Part shown: positions 9,296-20,966 of the stretch, one piece after another | Layout of the letters: every line of letters starts with the position of its first letter | Position numbering within the stretch: the first letter of the stretch is position 1 | NCBI GenBank assembly: GCA_959347315.1 | Contig: OY365815.1 | Span: 744,001 to 808,000 of the forward strand | Length of the DNA: 64,000 nt | DNA from: Bimastos eiseni | Lineage: Eukaryota; Annelida; Clitellata; Crassiclitellata; Lumbricidae | Direction: 5' to 3' | Made by a program: the position numbers and the translations under genes | Notes under the pieces: model-generated | The model's input: only the letters and a program-made list of their open reading frames with translations | Database searches by the model: none | What the model was told of the DNA's origin: nothing

Positions 9296-9579
9296 GACTC
9301 ATCATCGAAGCTATTGGAAATTCCCGTGACTTTTGACCTATTGGCGGACATTTTGACCAGGGGCTATGTGCATGAATTGTGGCTCATCATCGAAACTATT
9401 GGAAATTTCCTGGCTTTTTTCTTAGTCTGTTGGTTGATGCTTCACCTAGGGGTTTAGGTTTTGTGTAGGAATTGATTATTTTTAACCTAGTTATAGGTTA
9501 ACAATACGTTTTGTAACCTATTAGGTGGGTGATTTTGACCTATGCTATGGTCAATTGTCCCAGATAGCGCGTTTTGTAC
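9296..9579. other. Segment after the Polinton remnant
   Basis: There is no gene. A 27-base stretch starting CATCATCGAAGCTATTGG (about 9300) recurs with few changes at about 9385, as an imperfect direct repeat roughly 84 bp apart. AGGTTTTG/TAGGTTA words recur at 9445-9530. Confidence 0.5.
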
Positions 9580-9774
9580 CTACTTATATCCAATGGCCCG
9601 AAGAGTGTCCTCGATGGATAGCGCCCCTTCAAGTCGCGATTTCCATTTTTGCAGCAAACGTTCCTGCAGGTGTTTGGTTGCACGTTTCGCACGTTTAACG
9701 GGAGGTTTCCCACGAACAGCCTGCAAGATAGCCGTACTGGCCAATGGTGTGCCTAATTCATAGACCCTTTGCGC
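9580..9774 (-). pseudogene. Unassigned 64-codon coding-like stretch
   Basis: The minus strand is open between two stops and reads as a basic, coding-like peptide (LASTAILQAVRGKPPVKRAK, then HLQERLLQKW). It has no start codon. I do not recognise it. It may be a leftover of a transposon protein next to the Polinton remnant. Confidence 0.25.
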
Positions 9775-10129
9775 TTAGTCAACTGGCAGCAGGTATGATA
9801 TAGGTAATGCAGATTTAGATTAAAACATTTAGTTCACATGATTTCATCTTTGTTAATTTCTGATAGAGTACGCACATGCGCTACACGTGTGTGTCACACG
9901 GCTTCTTTAGACGCGTCAGATAAGTGAGTCCATGCCGAGCGTATGTGTGTTATCTGTGACACCACTTCCTATATAAGTTAGACTAATAGTCGTACTGAGA
10001 ATCACTTATAATGTTGTGCAGACTATGTTAGTAGTTTCAGTTATTATGGTAGGGCGTCTAATTAAGCTACAGAGCTGTATATAGTTCGTTTAATAAATAA
10101 ATGTGACAGATGCTAGTTACGCCAAAACA

Positions 10130-10215
10130 AAGTTTGTCCGGGGGAGGAATGAATGTCCAGCCTAAAATGGGGGGGAGGGTTTGTCCGGGGGTTTTTTGCC
10201 CAGGGGTTTTGTCCT
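10130..10215. repeat. Dispersed TTTGTCCGGGGG motif
   Basis: TTTGTCCGGGGG occurs twice with a GGGGGGGAGGG run between and a TTTTGTCC end. Related words occur at 42870-42890 (reverse orientation) and 43640-43722, so this is a piece of a dispersed element. The preceding 9780-10130 has no gene. It contains a TATATAAG box near 9973 and an AATAAATAAA near 10093, compatible with a decayed LTR, but I see no ends. Confidence 0.4.
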
Positions 10216-10400
10216 ACATCCGACAAGTTGGATAAAGTCTACCTCTATTAGTCAAGGTCGAAATATTTATTGCTTATGACTCACTTTGAAGAAGAATTCA
10301 GATATAACATATTTTCAAGTGAACATATAAAACAGAACAATGAGACATCAGTTTTTTATTTTAGGTTTTTTTAAATATGCTATACTAATTATAGGTTCTT

Positions 10401-10598
10401 CTAAATTTCTTTTGCAGTGCTTTCACGTTCCTTTAGAAGTTTGGCTATGGTAATCGGTATATGGACATTTTTCAAGCACATTTCCTCTAGGACGTTACTC
10501 ACTAGGATATAAACGGCCGTTTGAATGATGAAAAGAATGCCAAATGCAGGCTGGACTGATGAAACCAATTGTGTATAACTATAACCTGGATTGAGCAT
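10401..10598 (-). other. Unassigned open stretch with a hydrophobic segment
   Basis: This is a 65-codon minus-strand frame with a membrane-like run (AFGILFIIQTAVYILV) followed by a charged tail. It lies in AT-rich DNA without recognisable homology. A GTGAGT donor-like site falls inside it. It could be an exon remnant or chance. From 10600 to 11390 I see nothing. Confidence 0.15.
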
Positions 10599-11394
10599 GA
10601 GATTCCTGCTTACATGGAACGTACTTTAATACTTCTGTTCAATGGGAAACTATTCATTATTAGCGTTTACAATTAATTAACCTAAAAACGTACAAGACGA
10701 AATGCAAGAATTAATTACGCTAAAACCTACGATTAACGCGTAAATTGGACTTTACGCTGATTATATCATCATTATATTACGCACATCATAAGAACCCACT
10801 TGACTGACACTAAGGACTTAACATCGAGCATGAGATTTACAATGATTATTTAATCATTGAAAGTCGTTTCACATACATGTGACATAACATAGTAAGGATT
10901 TAAAGTGGTTCAGAAGACGTTTAGTCTCAATAGTCTGTGTTAAAACCACGATGTAGTTCGTAAACACATCTTTGCCAAGTCGCGTCAGTACCTGATGCTT
11001 ACTCAGGATAATAAATGCATTGTGTCAAGTAATTACTACATGAACATGCAGCTGCGTCCACGAGGGTCAATAATTTTATAAATAATTTGATTTTTCGTGC
11101 ACATAATTAAACTGGACGTCTGCGCGTCAGCAAAGATTACATTTTTACATGTCCCCGCTATTTCGATTACCAGTGGAATGAGATTGGCTAGCGCTACTAC
11201 AGGCTCAGAATCGTGGTCAATCCGTTGAAAATGCTCATTAACATTATCTAGCGTTATCTATTTATGACATTATAGATAACAGTATCTATTAATTTATTTC
11301 TTCCTTCCTTTGATTTATTTTGAAATTTGATATCGCCCTTCAGAGGTGGACAGGGCCGCCGGGACACCGGAAAAAATCCATGCTAGAATTGACA

Positions 11395-11740
11395 TCTGTC
11401 TCTCTAATCTCTAGTCTCATAGGCTTTGTACCAAAGATGGTAAAGTCGTAGACTAAGATATGACACTTCCTATCTCCGCTGTGTATCTGAATATTCACGT
11501 CACCTACCTTGGAATCGATTGTTGTTGCTAAGATACCACTAAGATACAACTTCTCCTGCCGCTACGTGCCGCGGCTGGCGTGGCGTGGCGTCAACCACGC
11601 CACGTAGCGAGTGGAGAAGTGGTTTGTATGCTCTGACCACTACACAAACCAAATACACAGAGAGATAGGAAGTGTTCTATCTTAGTCTACGACTCTACCA
11701 TCTTTGTTTGTACTTCCACTGCGTCGGCTTTGGTAAAGAT
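11395..11740. repeat. Foldback (long inverted repeat) element
   Basis: The two sides are imperfect reverse complements. CAAAGATGG...GTCGTAGACTAAGATA at about 11432-11462 pairs with TATCTTAGTCTACGAC...CCATCTTTG at about 11680-11708. ACACTTCCTATCTC is shared in inverted order. The centre is a GC-rich hairpin (CTACGTGCCGCGGC against CCACGCCACGTAGCG) around 11560-11610. It is probably a MITE-like foldback transposon. The 69-codon minus frame inside it is not a gene. Confidence 0.6.
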
Positions 11741-11872
11741 TCATTATTGTTGGTTAGTAATAATTAATATTAAAATAATTACGGGCGTGAGTGGTCTAAA
11801 TTTGAAACGTTAATGTAAAGGTGGTGCGGAGAAATTAAGAGACAAGAAACTAAAAACTCTGGTTAAAATGAA

Positions 11873-12360
11873 GTATTGCCAGCAAACTTCATTCCAACCT
11901 TATATTTAGAAACTGAGTTAACTGAGAACACAATAGAGCCTATCTATGAAAACAACGCTGGAAGATCTTAATCCCGAAAATAACAGTTCAGAAACTTAAG
12001 TTATCGATGATGAAAACACGAGCACTCATCAGGCCTACTATTTCAAACATCCTAGATCGACAGAATACATTACAATCATTTTTAAATTTCACCCAATACA
12101 ACCAAATGCAAGTGAAACTAATCTACCATTTACAAATGGGTTCAAAGAAGCGGTGGTAGGCCCATCAATAGGAATTATATTAGCGCTTTATCATTTTTTT
12201 TATAAATGTTGTACTTTCTAAGGTGGCCCATGACTTTGGAGGCCTCGGGCTTGGATGGACGACAACAAGATAATGACAACAGTTAGAGCCTACAGACAGC
12301 ATTCAGTATTGCCAGCGAACTTCATTCCCACCTTATATTTAGAAATTGAGTTAACTGTGA
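11873..12360. repeat. Direct repeats flanking a TTF-type hAT scrap
   Basis: About 55 bp starting GTATTGCCAGCAAACTTC at 11873 recur at 12306 (GTATTGCCAGCGAACTTC), each including CCTTATATTTAGAAA and GAGTTAACTG. Between them, at about 12025-12150, the plus strand reads FKHPRSTEY and HPIQPNASETNLPF, resembling the TTF-type zinc-finger region of some hAT proteins. It is broken. Confidence 0.4.
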
Positions 12361-12404
12361 CATCAGGAAAATAAAAGTAAGATGGAGCCGCTTTTTTTCT
12401 TTTC

Positions 12405-12612
12405 CCGGGTCGCTCGAACGCCGCTCTGTCGCCCTTCTACCAACATTTTTTGAGCCTCGACGGCGCAATTGCAATTGTACCGCAGAGCAATTGTGCGCGA
12501 AGGACTTGCTAAACGTCCCAACACAGTCACGTCTCGGACGAGGGTCGAACGCGCGCACTCAGCGCACACTGAACGTTACCGGCCCACCGCTCTAACCTAT
12601 CGGCCACGGTGA
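12405..12612 (-). mobile_element. tRNA-derived SINE, copy 1
   Basis: On the minus strand a polymerase III head starts near 12612. It has an A-box-like region and a B-box-like GCGTTCGACCC, then a body that includes AGCAAGTCCTTCGCGCAC, TTGCTCTGC and AATTGCGCCGTCGAG. The same order and words occur on the plus strand at 63368-63580, so both are copies of one SINE family. Confidence 0.8.
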
Positions 12613-12984
12613 CATTAGGCTATTAGCAAAACGTCTCAATCAAATCGTATTTTAGCGTATTTTCATATTGACCGTTTCCTACACCCGTTTTTACTATCGT
12701 TAATATTTGACGCGAATATATGTCCAACTTCACCTTCAATGGAAACGGGATCGATGAAAAGAAGACCATGCAAGTAGAAAATGCTCAAAATATATTGAAA
12801 AAAGGGAATTATGCTTAAAAGTAAGCTGGATCGATTGATTGATTGATACAAATATCATGCTTAATTAGATGTTGGATTGTTGCGAGAATGTCGTTAGGAT
12901 GAAATTGGAAACGATGTAAACAAAACCGTCTACGCAAGGACTCTTGATGAAAATTAATATGTGGCGGACAGGCCACCTGGTAAG

Positions 12985-13442
12985 AATAGACGGAGAATAC
13001 TCTGAACCGGGAAACATAGGAAGAGGGGTGAGGCAAGGATGCCCGCTCTCTTTAATACAATTCAACATTCAACGTATATATCGAGGAAATTACAAGAGAG
13101 GCGATGGAGGCGGTGGGGGAGGGAGTAAAGGTAGGAGGAAGACTGATAAAGGCAATAAGATTCGCTGATGATCAAGCAATGATGGCGACTAGTCAGACTG
13201 GACTGCAGAGAGTAATGGACCAGTTAAACATGATAGCCACAGAGTATGGAATGAAAATAAATACAAAGAAGACAAAGGTTATGAAAATAAGCAAAGCAGA
13301 GAAAACAACATTCAGAATAAGCATAAGCGGAGAAGAGATACAGCAAGTAGAGAAATTCTGCTAGCTGGGAAGTCTGATCACACAAGATGCAAAGTGCCGA
13401 GTGGAAATAAAAAAGAGAATAGCCGTGTGAAAGGAAGCATTC
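12985..13442 (+). pseudogene. RTE-like LINE reverse transcriptase, 5' fragment
   Basis: The reverse transcriptase core is visible across frameshifts: RIDGEYSEPGNIGRGVRQGC, then a GVKVGGRLIKAIRFADDQAM block with the catalytic FADD, then MKINTKKTKVM and a VEKFC tail. The element is 5' truncated, with no endonuclease seen. The LINE is interrupted at 13443 by the hAT transposon and resumes at 16252. Confidence 0.8.
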
Positions 13443-13450
13443 TACTAGAT

Positions 13451-16243
13451 CAAAGGTCGGCAACCTACGGCTCGCGAGCCGCATGCGGCTCTTTCGATGT
13501 CAAGTTGTGTCTCTTTCGATGTCAAATTGCGGCCTTCCAGTTCCATGCGCAAAAAATAATAATTATATTATTTTATTTTCAAAACTCAAAGAAATATTGC
13601 AAACAGGATAAAAACCATGAATGTAGGAAGGAGAGAGGATAAAGCGTCCCTATAATAAATACATTGCCGGTAGTCAAATTAAAGCACTGTCGAAATGTAG
13701 CTGCGCAGCTGGTTGCAACGCCACGTTGTTCTTGCGGCAAATGAATGCGCCATATCCGGTCATCCTCTCTCCTTCCTACATCCATGTCGTCAGTCTTCCT
13801 CGGAGCGCAATTGCGTGTGTGTTAATTTAATCGCTTGCGAGAAACAAAAATTTCCCGTGATTTCAAGAAGAAGACGATTTATAAGCGAATTATTTTCTCA
13901 AAGGTATGTACGCTTTAACGTTTAACGAAATTAACTTTTTTAGTAACAGATTAGCAATTAACGAAATTAACTATTAGCTATTTAAGTAACGGTGGCTTTT
14001 TAGTGACATATTAGCAATTGTAGATAGCTAAATAAAATTTTAACATTTTTTTATTTCAGCACCGCTTCAAGAATGGCATCTGATAAAAAAAGAGACGAAC
14101 TGAAGAAGAAAATCGAGAATTTAATCAGTATTGGACGGAATCGTTTGCGTTCATATGCAACACAGATGGCCTTCCAACTTGTCTCATCTGCCAAGAAAAA
14201 CTTGCACACAATAAGAAATCAAATTTGGAGAGACACTTCACTACAAAACATACCGAATTCGCTGCTAAATATCCAACCGGTGACGCACGGGAAAAAGCTG
14301 TTAAAGAGCTTCAAAAACAAAAACAACAGTCGAGTTCTATGCTAAAAAACTGGGTGCAATCCTCAAATAATGTAAATCTTGCAAGCTTTGCAATATTACT
14401 ACAAATTGCAAAAAGAGGGAAACCATTCACAGATGGTGAGTACGTCAAAGATTGTTTCATACGTGGAGCTGAAGAGCTGTTTCGTGATTTCAAAAACAAA
14501 ACAGAAATAGTGAAGAAAATCAAAGATTTGCCATTATCTGCTAAAACAATACAAGATAGAACTGCTAAAATGTCTTCAAATGTAACACATATGCAAGTGG
14601 AAGACATCAATTTGGCTTCTGCTTTATCACTTGCTATAGATGAGTCTTGCGACATAAAAGACACGGCACAAGTTACCCTTTTCGTCAGGTATATGTCGTC
14701 CCAAGGTCCAAAAGAAGAACTGCAAGGATTGCAGCCGCTCTCAGGGCAAACTCGTGGAGAAGATATAGCAAATGCTGTGCAAAAATGCCTGGAAGACTGT
14801 GAAATCGATATAAATAAAATCGTTTCCATAGCAACTGATGGAGCCAGAAGTATGACAGGAATAGGTAAAGGGGCAACAACGATTCTTCGGCGAAAAATAA
14901 ACCACGAAATTTTAACGTTTCACTGCATAATTCACCAAGAGGCGCTTTGTGCCCAAACATTTCCGGCCGAAATAGTTGAGGTCATGAACTTGGTAATTAA
15001 AATCATTAACAGCATTTTGGTAAAGCACTCTACCATCGCCAATTTAAGGAATTTCTTGAAGAAATAGAAAGCCAGTATTCTGACCTACTTCTGCACAATA
15101 AAGTGCGATGGCTTTCCAGGGGTAACGTATTGAAACGTTTTGCTTCTTGCTTGAGTGAAATAAAAACATTCTTAAATGAAAAAGGTATTGTCCATCCTGA
15201 ATTGGAAGAAGACAAATGGCTGCAAAAATTCAACTTCATGGTGGATATCACAAAGAAACTAAATGAGCTAAATGTAAAACTGCAAGGAAAAGGAAACCCA
15301 GCCTATGCCTTGCTTGAGGAAGTGGTTTGTTTCGAAAATAAATTATTTCTTTTTGTCGAAGACCTGGAGAGTGGTAAATTACTTCATTTCGAAAATCTAA
15401 AGCAATATCGCGATGAAACCAATGCAACTATTGACACGAATTACTTCAGCATGGCTATAAACAAAATGAAGAATGGATTCGCTGAGAGATTTGATCAATT
15501 CAAAACAAATGCAAATACTCTGGCGTTCATAGTAAATCCTCTCAATACAAATACAAATGAGATCAACATTGAGCCATTTGGAATTGATGCCGGTTCACTT
15601 CAAATGCAATTGCTGGATTTGAAAATCAAACACTTGTGGAGTGGCAAGTTCACAGAACTCAAGAGCAAGTTAGAGGAGTTGGAGGTCCAGAAAAGCATGC
15701 ACGTTGCGCTGCACAAGTGGACAGCTCTAAAAGAAATACCGCGAGTTGAGGCACTCATATTTGACGTTGGAATAGTCTTCCAGAATGCTACATTGAGGTG
15801 AAGAAGTTGGCATTTGGAGTGCTGACGATCTTCGGGTCAACATATTCGTGCGAGCAAGCGTTCTCTTGCATGAATATAATAAAAAGTAAAGTAAGAAGCC
15901 AACTAACAAATAAAAATCTAGAGGCGTGCTTGAAACTGAAAATAACAAGTTATGAGCCGGATTTAACCGAACTTTCAAAAAGCATGCAAGGCCAATGCTC
16001 CCATTGATGTAACTATTGTAGTGATCTATTAAAATCATTTATTTAAGGTTTAAATTTTTTATATGAATAAATATTATTTCGTATTTAAAGCCATTTATTT
16101 TAAATAAAAAATCAAATTTATATACCTAATCCTAATCAAATAACGTAATATTGAAACAACAATTTTAGTGGCTCTTTAAAAACTGAGAAATTTTGTAAAT
16201 TATAACTTTTGGCTCTTCCGTCTCAAAAGGTTGCCGACCCCTG
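13451..16243 (+). mobile_element. hAT DNA transposon, near full length
   Basis: Terminal inverted repeats are CAAAGGTCGGCAACCT at 13451 and AGGTTGCCGACCCCTG ending at 16243. Flanking copies of TACTAGAT (13443-13450 and 16244-16251) are a perfect 8-bp target duplication, as hAT elements make. The 2793-bp element carries one transposase gene in pieces and sits inside a LINE, which fixes the order of insertion. Confidence 0.95.
14073..16007 (+). pseudogene. hAT transposase (BED finger, RNase H-like core, hATC)
   Basis: The gene spans four open stretches and needs frame changes near 14118, 15040 and 15785. In order it has a BED-type zinc finger (Cys codons at 14180 and 14189, His codons near 14228-14245), a core with [11 protein letters not shown] and [12 protein letters not shown], the block [14 protein letters not shown] near 15102, and a C-terminal hATC dimerisation domain (GSTYSCEQAFSCMN, then RSQLTNKNLEACL). 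This layout matches animal hAT transposases related to ZBED5/GTF2IRD2-type domesticated genes. It is decayed and not functional as it stands. It reads in the same direction as its LINE host. Confidence 0.88.
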
Positions 16244-16251
16244 TACTAGAT

Positions 16252-16712
16252 AAGTGAACTATTGAGAGGAACATTAAGTAGAAACCTAAGCGAATGGTCA
16301 AAACTCTGGTGTGGAGTGTGGTCCTGTGCGGAGCGGAAACATGGACAATAAGAAAAGAAGACCAGAAAAGATTAGAGGCATTTGAAATGTGGATATGGCG
16401 AGGAATGGAAAGAATCAGCTGGACAGAGCACAAGACCAATGAAGAAATATTAAGGAGGGTGGAAGAAAGGAGATCAATGATAAAGACTCTTCGAGGAGAT
16501 GGATGGGACACATAATAAGAGGAGATTCACTGCTTAAAAACATCATAGAGGAGAGAATGGAAGGGAAAAACAAGAGGAAGACCAAGAATAATGCTTATAA
16601 GCTGGATGATGGAGAAAGGTGGATACGGAAAAATGAAAGAAGAGGCTCAACACAGGGAGGAGTGGTGTCATTGGACATATGAACTCGCCTGAAGGCAGAG
16701 AACCAAAGAGGA
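16252..16712 (+). pseudogene. RTE-like LINE C-terminal fragment
   Basis: The host LINE continues after the hAT insertion. It reads KTLVWSVVLCGAETWTIRKE, then LEAFEMWIWRGMERISWTEH, then after a frameshift near 16500 GHIIRGDSLLKN and onward to about 16712. These blocks are typical of the C-terminus of RTE-type polyproteins. Confidence 0.75.
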
Positions 16713-16971
16713 GCCACTAGGCATGAATGGAGGATTTATTTTTAAATAATCGACCCTCCATAGCGCTATATTCGCGTATATTTGTTTACAGTGTTGCTTT
16801 ACAGTCTTGCAATGGCGTAAGAGCATAGGCATAGCGTTTCGTTTGTTAAGTTGTATTGAACTTCAAACTTACGATAATAAGAGATTAAGATAGTTATTGG
16901 CGTAATTTGTAGGTTTTACTTAATCAATTGACTAAGACAACATTATTTCAAGTATTATAAGTGATGACGAA

Positions 16972-17065
16972 AGGTAGGACGAAGCCATAGGAAACTATGG
17001 TGGAGGTCTGCAGCGATTCTGACGTGCAAATCGATCGTCAAACTTGGGTGTAGGAGAGAAGACCG
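16972..17065 (+). repeat. 28S rRNA-derived segment
   Basis: The stretch GTGGAGGTCTGCAGCGATTC, then GACGTGCAAATCGATCGTC and AACTTGGGTGTAGG, closely matches a conserved part of large-subunit rRNA. The preceding hairpin reads CCATAG-GAAA-CTATGG (16985-17000). The usual animal form is CCAGAG-GAAA-CTCTGG, so the stem carries a paired, compensated change. The rRNA match fades after about 17065, so this is not an rRNA gene. It could be the head of a 28S-derived SINE or an rRNA pseudogene fragment. Confidence 0.75.
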
Positions 17066-17892
17066 ATCGGCGTTTTTAAGCCAGCGCATAGCTCGCAGAC
17101 ACATGAATCGGGTTGAGTATAGTCTGCCACACTGTGCATTGCTATATATGTGAAGCAGTGGTTCTTACTGCTTCATACGTAGAGTGGTTTTCGTACCGCT
17201 CCAGAGATCATTGAGTGTTGCTACATAGATACGTTTCGGGCGAGTTACGGACAAATCTAATAAGGGTGATTCCGACCGAGTGACAGCCGCTCTCACGGTC
17301 AGGCCGGTGCTGTGTTTCGCCGATCTGGCGGGGTGTTGTCGATCGCAAGACTGACGTGCGAGCCCTGATCGTGGGGTCAACAGGCTGACCGGGAAAAGAC
17401 CCGATCGTGGAAAAAAATTAGCTGACAGTTCTGTACAAATAAAATACGGGGAAGATTGTGACCCCGTCGGTGCCGTTCGTAAACGAGTATGTGATAAGAA
17501 GAAATAACAGGTCTGTGTCTATACCGGGCAAAGATGGCGGAGCCGTTCGTATATACCGAGAAGGATCTCGGGTATCACTAAAGATACAGACCGGGTGAGT
17601 CCCAGGACCGCATACATAGAGAGAGGCCTCGGTGGGTGTCGAGATAATATACCGAGTAAATCCAAAGAGGAGTCGATCGTAAATATCGTGACAGATTACG
17701 TTGGCCGTTTAAATAACATACGGGATGAGTTCCCCTGTGAACACGTTAGATTAAAACGGTTCGGGCGACCCCGTTAGAGCAGTTGAATTCAGACCAGCGA
17801 GAGCTTCCGGTGGAGCCGTTGACACACACTGGGGATGTCCGGGTGATATATATTATATATATATTATATATATATAAGGCTATACCGAATAG
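17066..17892. other. Flank of the 28S piece, no gene recognised
   Basis: This is a GC-richer stretch with repeated CGATCG, GATCGTGG and TACCGAG/ACCGGG words (17100-17800), ending in a short TA-rich run at 17846-17875. It may be the body of the element headed by the 28S segment. The open frames inside are short and look non-coding. Confidence 0.4.
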
Positions 17893-18275
17893 GTGATTTT
17901 CACTATTCGGCCGAATACGAATAATCGGACCAACGAATGCTATACATATAGGTCTTCGGACTCATTTCAAAATTTCAAAGGGAGGCAAAAGTTTCAATTC
18001 AGTAGATATAGTACATACTAAAGATAAACAGTTAACTGTGTGTAATTTCTGCATTTTTCTGCCAGTCTATTTAAACTATATAGGAATTGAACTAATTTAA
18101 CTATAAACTTGGAAATTAACTTAGAAGTGACACTCCAGACGGTAGAGAGTTACTTCAATCCACTCGATATAGCAGACGTCGCATGTGCAGAAACAGATGT
18201 CACGTGACCACTATTCGTATTCGGTCCGATCTCTGCTATTCGGCCGAATGCCGAATAGCAATTTGTCCCTCCAAA
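17893..18275. repeat. Inverted-repeat pair with TATTCGGCCGAATA palindromes
   Basis: CTATTCGGCCGAATACG...ATCGGACC at about 17908-17942 is mirrored by GGTCCGAT...CTATTCGGCCGAATG at about 18217-18250. The palindrome is itself self-complementary. The arrangement suggests a small MITE of about 380 bp. Confidence 0.45.
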
Positions 18276-18669
18276 GCGAATACAAAGCGAATATTTTTTA
18301 TTGTTTATTGTTTTTTTATAGTTTGTTTGTTTACTGGTCCCAAAAACATTACAAGATAAATCAGACAAAATATAAGCATAGTCACAATCGTATTGGGAAC
18401 AAGGGAACAGAAAACCCTATAGAGACAAATTGTCCCGCTAATCGGGTTACCCATTTAAATATAATATGTACAGACGGCTGGTTTAGGATAATAGCATAAA
18501 ATAATCAGCCGTAGGACTTAACTAGTTAACTAAGTAGACAATAGAAGAGAAAAAACAGAAAGAGGTACATTTAAATGCAAGGTGCTATTCGTTATTATTT
18601 AGCTATCATCAATCATATAAGTGCGTAGACTCTGTTTGAATGCACATATATTAGGCTTTTGGGGGAGGG

Positions 18670-19272
18670 TTATTGGCAGATTATTCCAGATTGTTGGTTC
18701 AGTATATTTAATGGAAAATTTTCTAGTGTTTGTGCGGGCAAAAGGAGGCCAATAGGCATTGGCCTTAGAAGCTCGAAGACAATACGGATTAATTTGCGAT
18801 GAGCGGGTAAATAATCGGAGAAGATAGACGGAAGCAGATTATTATGATGTTTAAACATTAACTCGGCAATTTGAAAGGTTAGTATTTGGTTGACTTTGAG
18901 AATCTTAGTTTGTTTAAAAATTAGGTCAGTCGAGAGAGAATAGCCCGAGGCATTTACCAAACGCAGTGCTCTTATTTGAAGTTTAACCAGTCTTGACAAT
19001 CTTGAGGGATAATTAGAGGCCCAAATTAAAGTGCAGTAGGAGAAATAAGGGTGGATCAGTGTATAATATAAGTTCAAACGAACCTGCTTGCCTAGTAAAT
19101 GGGTTGTTCTTGATAAAACGCCTAAATGTTTAGCAATTTTGGTTGCTATGCTTTGAATATGACTGTTCCAGGTGAGATGTTGGTCAATATGAATTCCTAA
19201 GAATTTTGCAGAAGAAACTTTAGGGATGAGCAAGTTGTTTATAAAGAGCGAATCCTGAATGGTAGATGGCAA
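18670..19272 (-). pseudogene. LINE ORF2 C-terminal region
   Basis: This is a 200-codon open stretch with KFLGIHIDQHLTWNSHI and a YFSYCTLIWASNYPSRL block, the usual post-RT region of CR1/L2-type ORF2. It is separated by a frame break (about 19273-19345) from the RT core. Confidence 0.8.
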
Positions 19273-19344
19273 TTTGCGGTGGGAGCAGAACAGAATATAG
19301 TTAGTTTTCCGACGTTCATGGAGGGTTTATTTACAGAAAACCAG

Positions 19345-20157
19345 TCATTTACATGGTTGAGTTTTTTTGATTGAGCAATGAAAACAGTTCATTATAGCAT
19401 TTATGGGAGGCACAAAATTAATGTTGGTGTCGTCAGCAAATAGTAAAAAGATAATTAGGTCAGACGCGCTTGGAAGATCATTGATCAATAATAAGAATGA
19501 CAAGAGACCAAGGATCGAGCCTTGAGGTACGCCGTGCTTGACAAGCTTAAAATTGGATAAATGGCCATTACATTTAACTTGTTGGTGCCTGTTTGCTAGG
19601 TAACTGGCGAACCAAGAATAGGCAATGCCTCGAATTTCCAAGTTATTTAATTTGGTTAAAAGAAGATTATGGTTGACCGTGTCGAAGGCCTTGGCAAGGT
19701 CACTAAAAATGCTTACAGCATATTCGTTACGGTCAATAGTTGCAGAGATACTCTCTTGTAAGTTAAGCAATGACATGGAAGTGGAATGGCCTGCCTGAAA
19801 GCCGTGTTGGAGCGAGCAGAGAAGACACTTTTTATCAATATATTCATATAGGCGTACATACATGGCCTTTTCAACTAAATTGGATAGGTATGGTAGGATT
19901 GATATGGGCCTATAGTTGGAAAAACTGTCTTTGGGTCCTTGTTTGTGAATTGGTGTGACTTTGGCCAGTTTTAGATTACTAGGAACAATGCCAGTTGAGA
20001 ACGATGAGTTAATTATAGGGAATAATGGGGAGGCAATGAGATTTAGTATGGGATTAATGAGGCTATGGTCGAGGTCATCCGGCCCCCAGCTGTTGGTGAC
20101 TTTAAGTGAGTGACTTAGGCTGACAAATTCATCAGGTTGTGGTCGGGTAAATTGCAA
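19345..20157 (-). pseudogene. LINE reverse transcriptase core
   Basis: This is a 270-codon open stretch with the canonical blocks NYRPISILPYLSNLVEKAM, QHGFQAGHSTSMSL, SDLAKAFDTVNHNLL, HGVPQGSILG and the catalytic FLLFADDTN. The order and spacing fit CR1/L2/jockey-like reverse transcriptases. It continues upstream in another frame (20115-20393). Confidence 0.88.
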
Positions 20158-20966
20158 ATGAGGTCGGGTGGGCTAAGGTATCTTTCAATTGTATTAGGTG
20201 ATAGAGGTATCTTATCCACAAGGTCCTGTGCCATACCAGTGACATAATTATTAAATTTGTTCGCTATTAGTGTTCCATTCATAATTTCAACTCGATTATA
20301 AGTCAAGCTTTCAATAATATGCACAGGAGGTTTGACCCTCATAATACTTTTGATTACTTTCCAGGTTTGTTTCTTATCGTTGCTACATTTCATAAACTCA
20401 ACAGAGTAAACATTTTGTTCAGCTATTTTCCCTAAACACTTGAATTAATTTTGTTCCTAAATTTTGTTAATTTCTCCTTATTCAGTGTTGTGGGATTTTT
20501 TATAATTTTTTTTCTACATTTTGGTCTTAGTTTTGCAGGATTTCAGAAAGGCAGGCGTCATCCATGCCTGACGAAAGGCCTTAACTGAATTTGATTTCTT
20601 GATGACAAATGGAAAGGCATCATCATAGACGGATTTAATATTCAACATTAAATTGTCGTAAGCTGACTCGGGATCATTAGTTTTACAGTGATCTACCACC
20701 TCAGCCAAATCAATTCGAGATACGGACTCCCTGAAACGTTCTTTATTTTCTTTATCAATTCGTCGACTAGATGTTTATTTTTTAGACACGGGTAGTGATT
20801 CTATCCAAAACACGATTGGCAAAAGATCGGATATATCATTTATTAATATAATAGAATCAATGGCCTTGAAAATTCTGTTAGCAAAAAACTTGTAAATAAG
20901 GGAAGCAGTCGTCGTTGTGATCCGAGTGGGTTGGATGATGATAGACAAAAAATGAAAGGATGTCAT
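20115..20966 (-). pseudogene. LINE endonuclease end and linker, broken
   Basis: There are three open pieces on the minus strand. At 20775-20966 the end of the endonuclease has PTRITTTTASLIYKF and NDISDLLPIVFWI. At 20514-20708 there is linker with AFRQAWMTPAFLKSC. At 20115-20393 there is linker with KKQTWKVIKSIM leading into the RT. Each piece is in a different frame. Confidence 0.7.

Noticed and set aside
16963..17400. Functional 28S rRNA gene
   Set aside because: Only about 90 bp match; the sequence on both sides is unrelated to rRNA.
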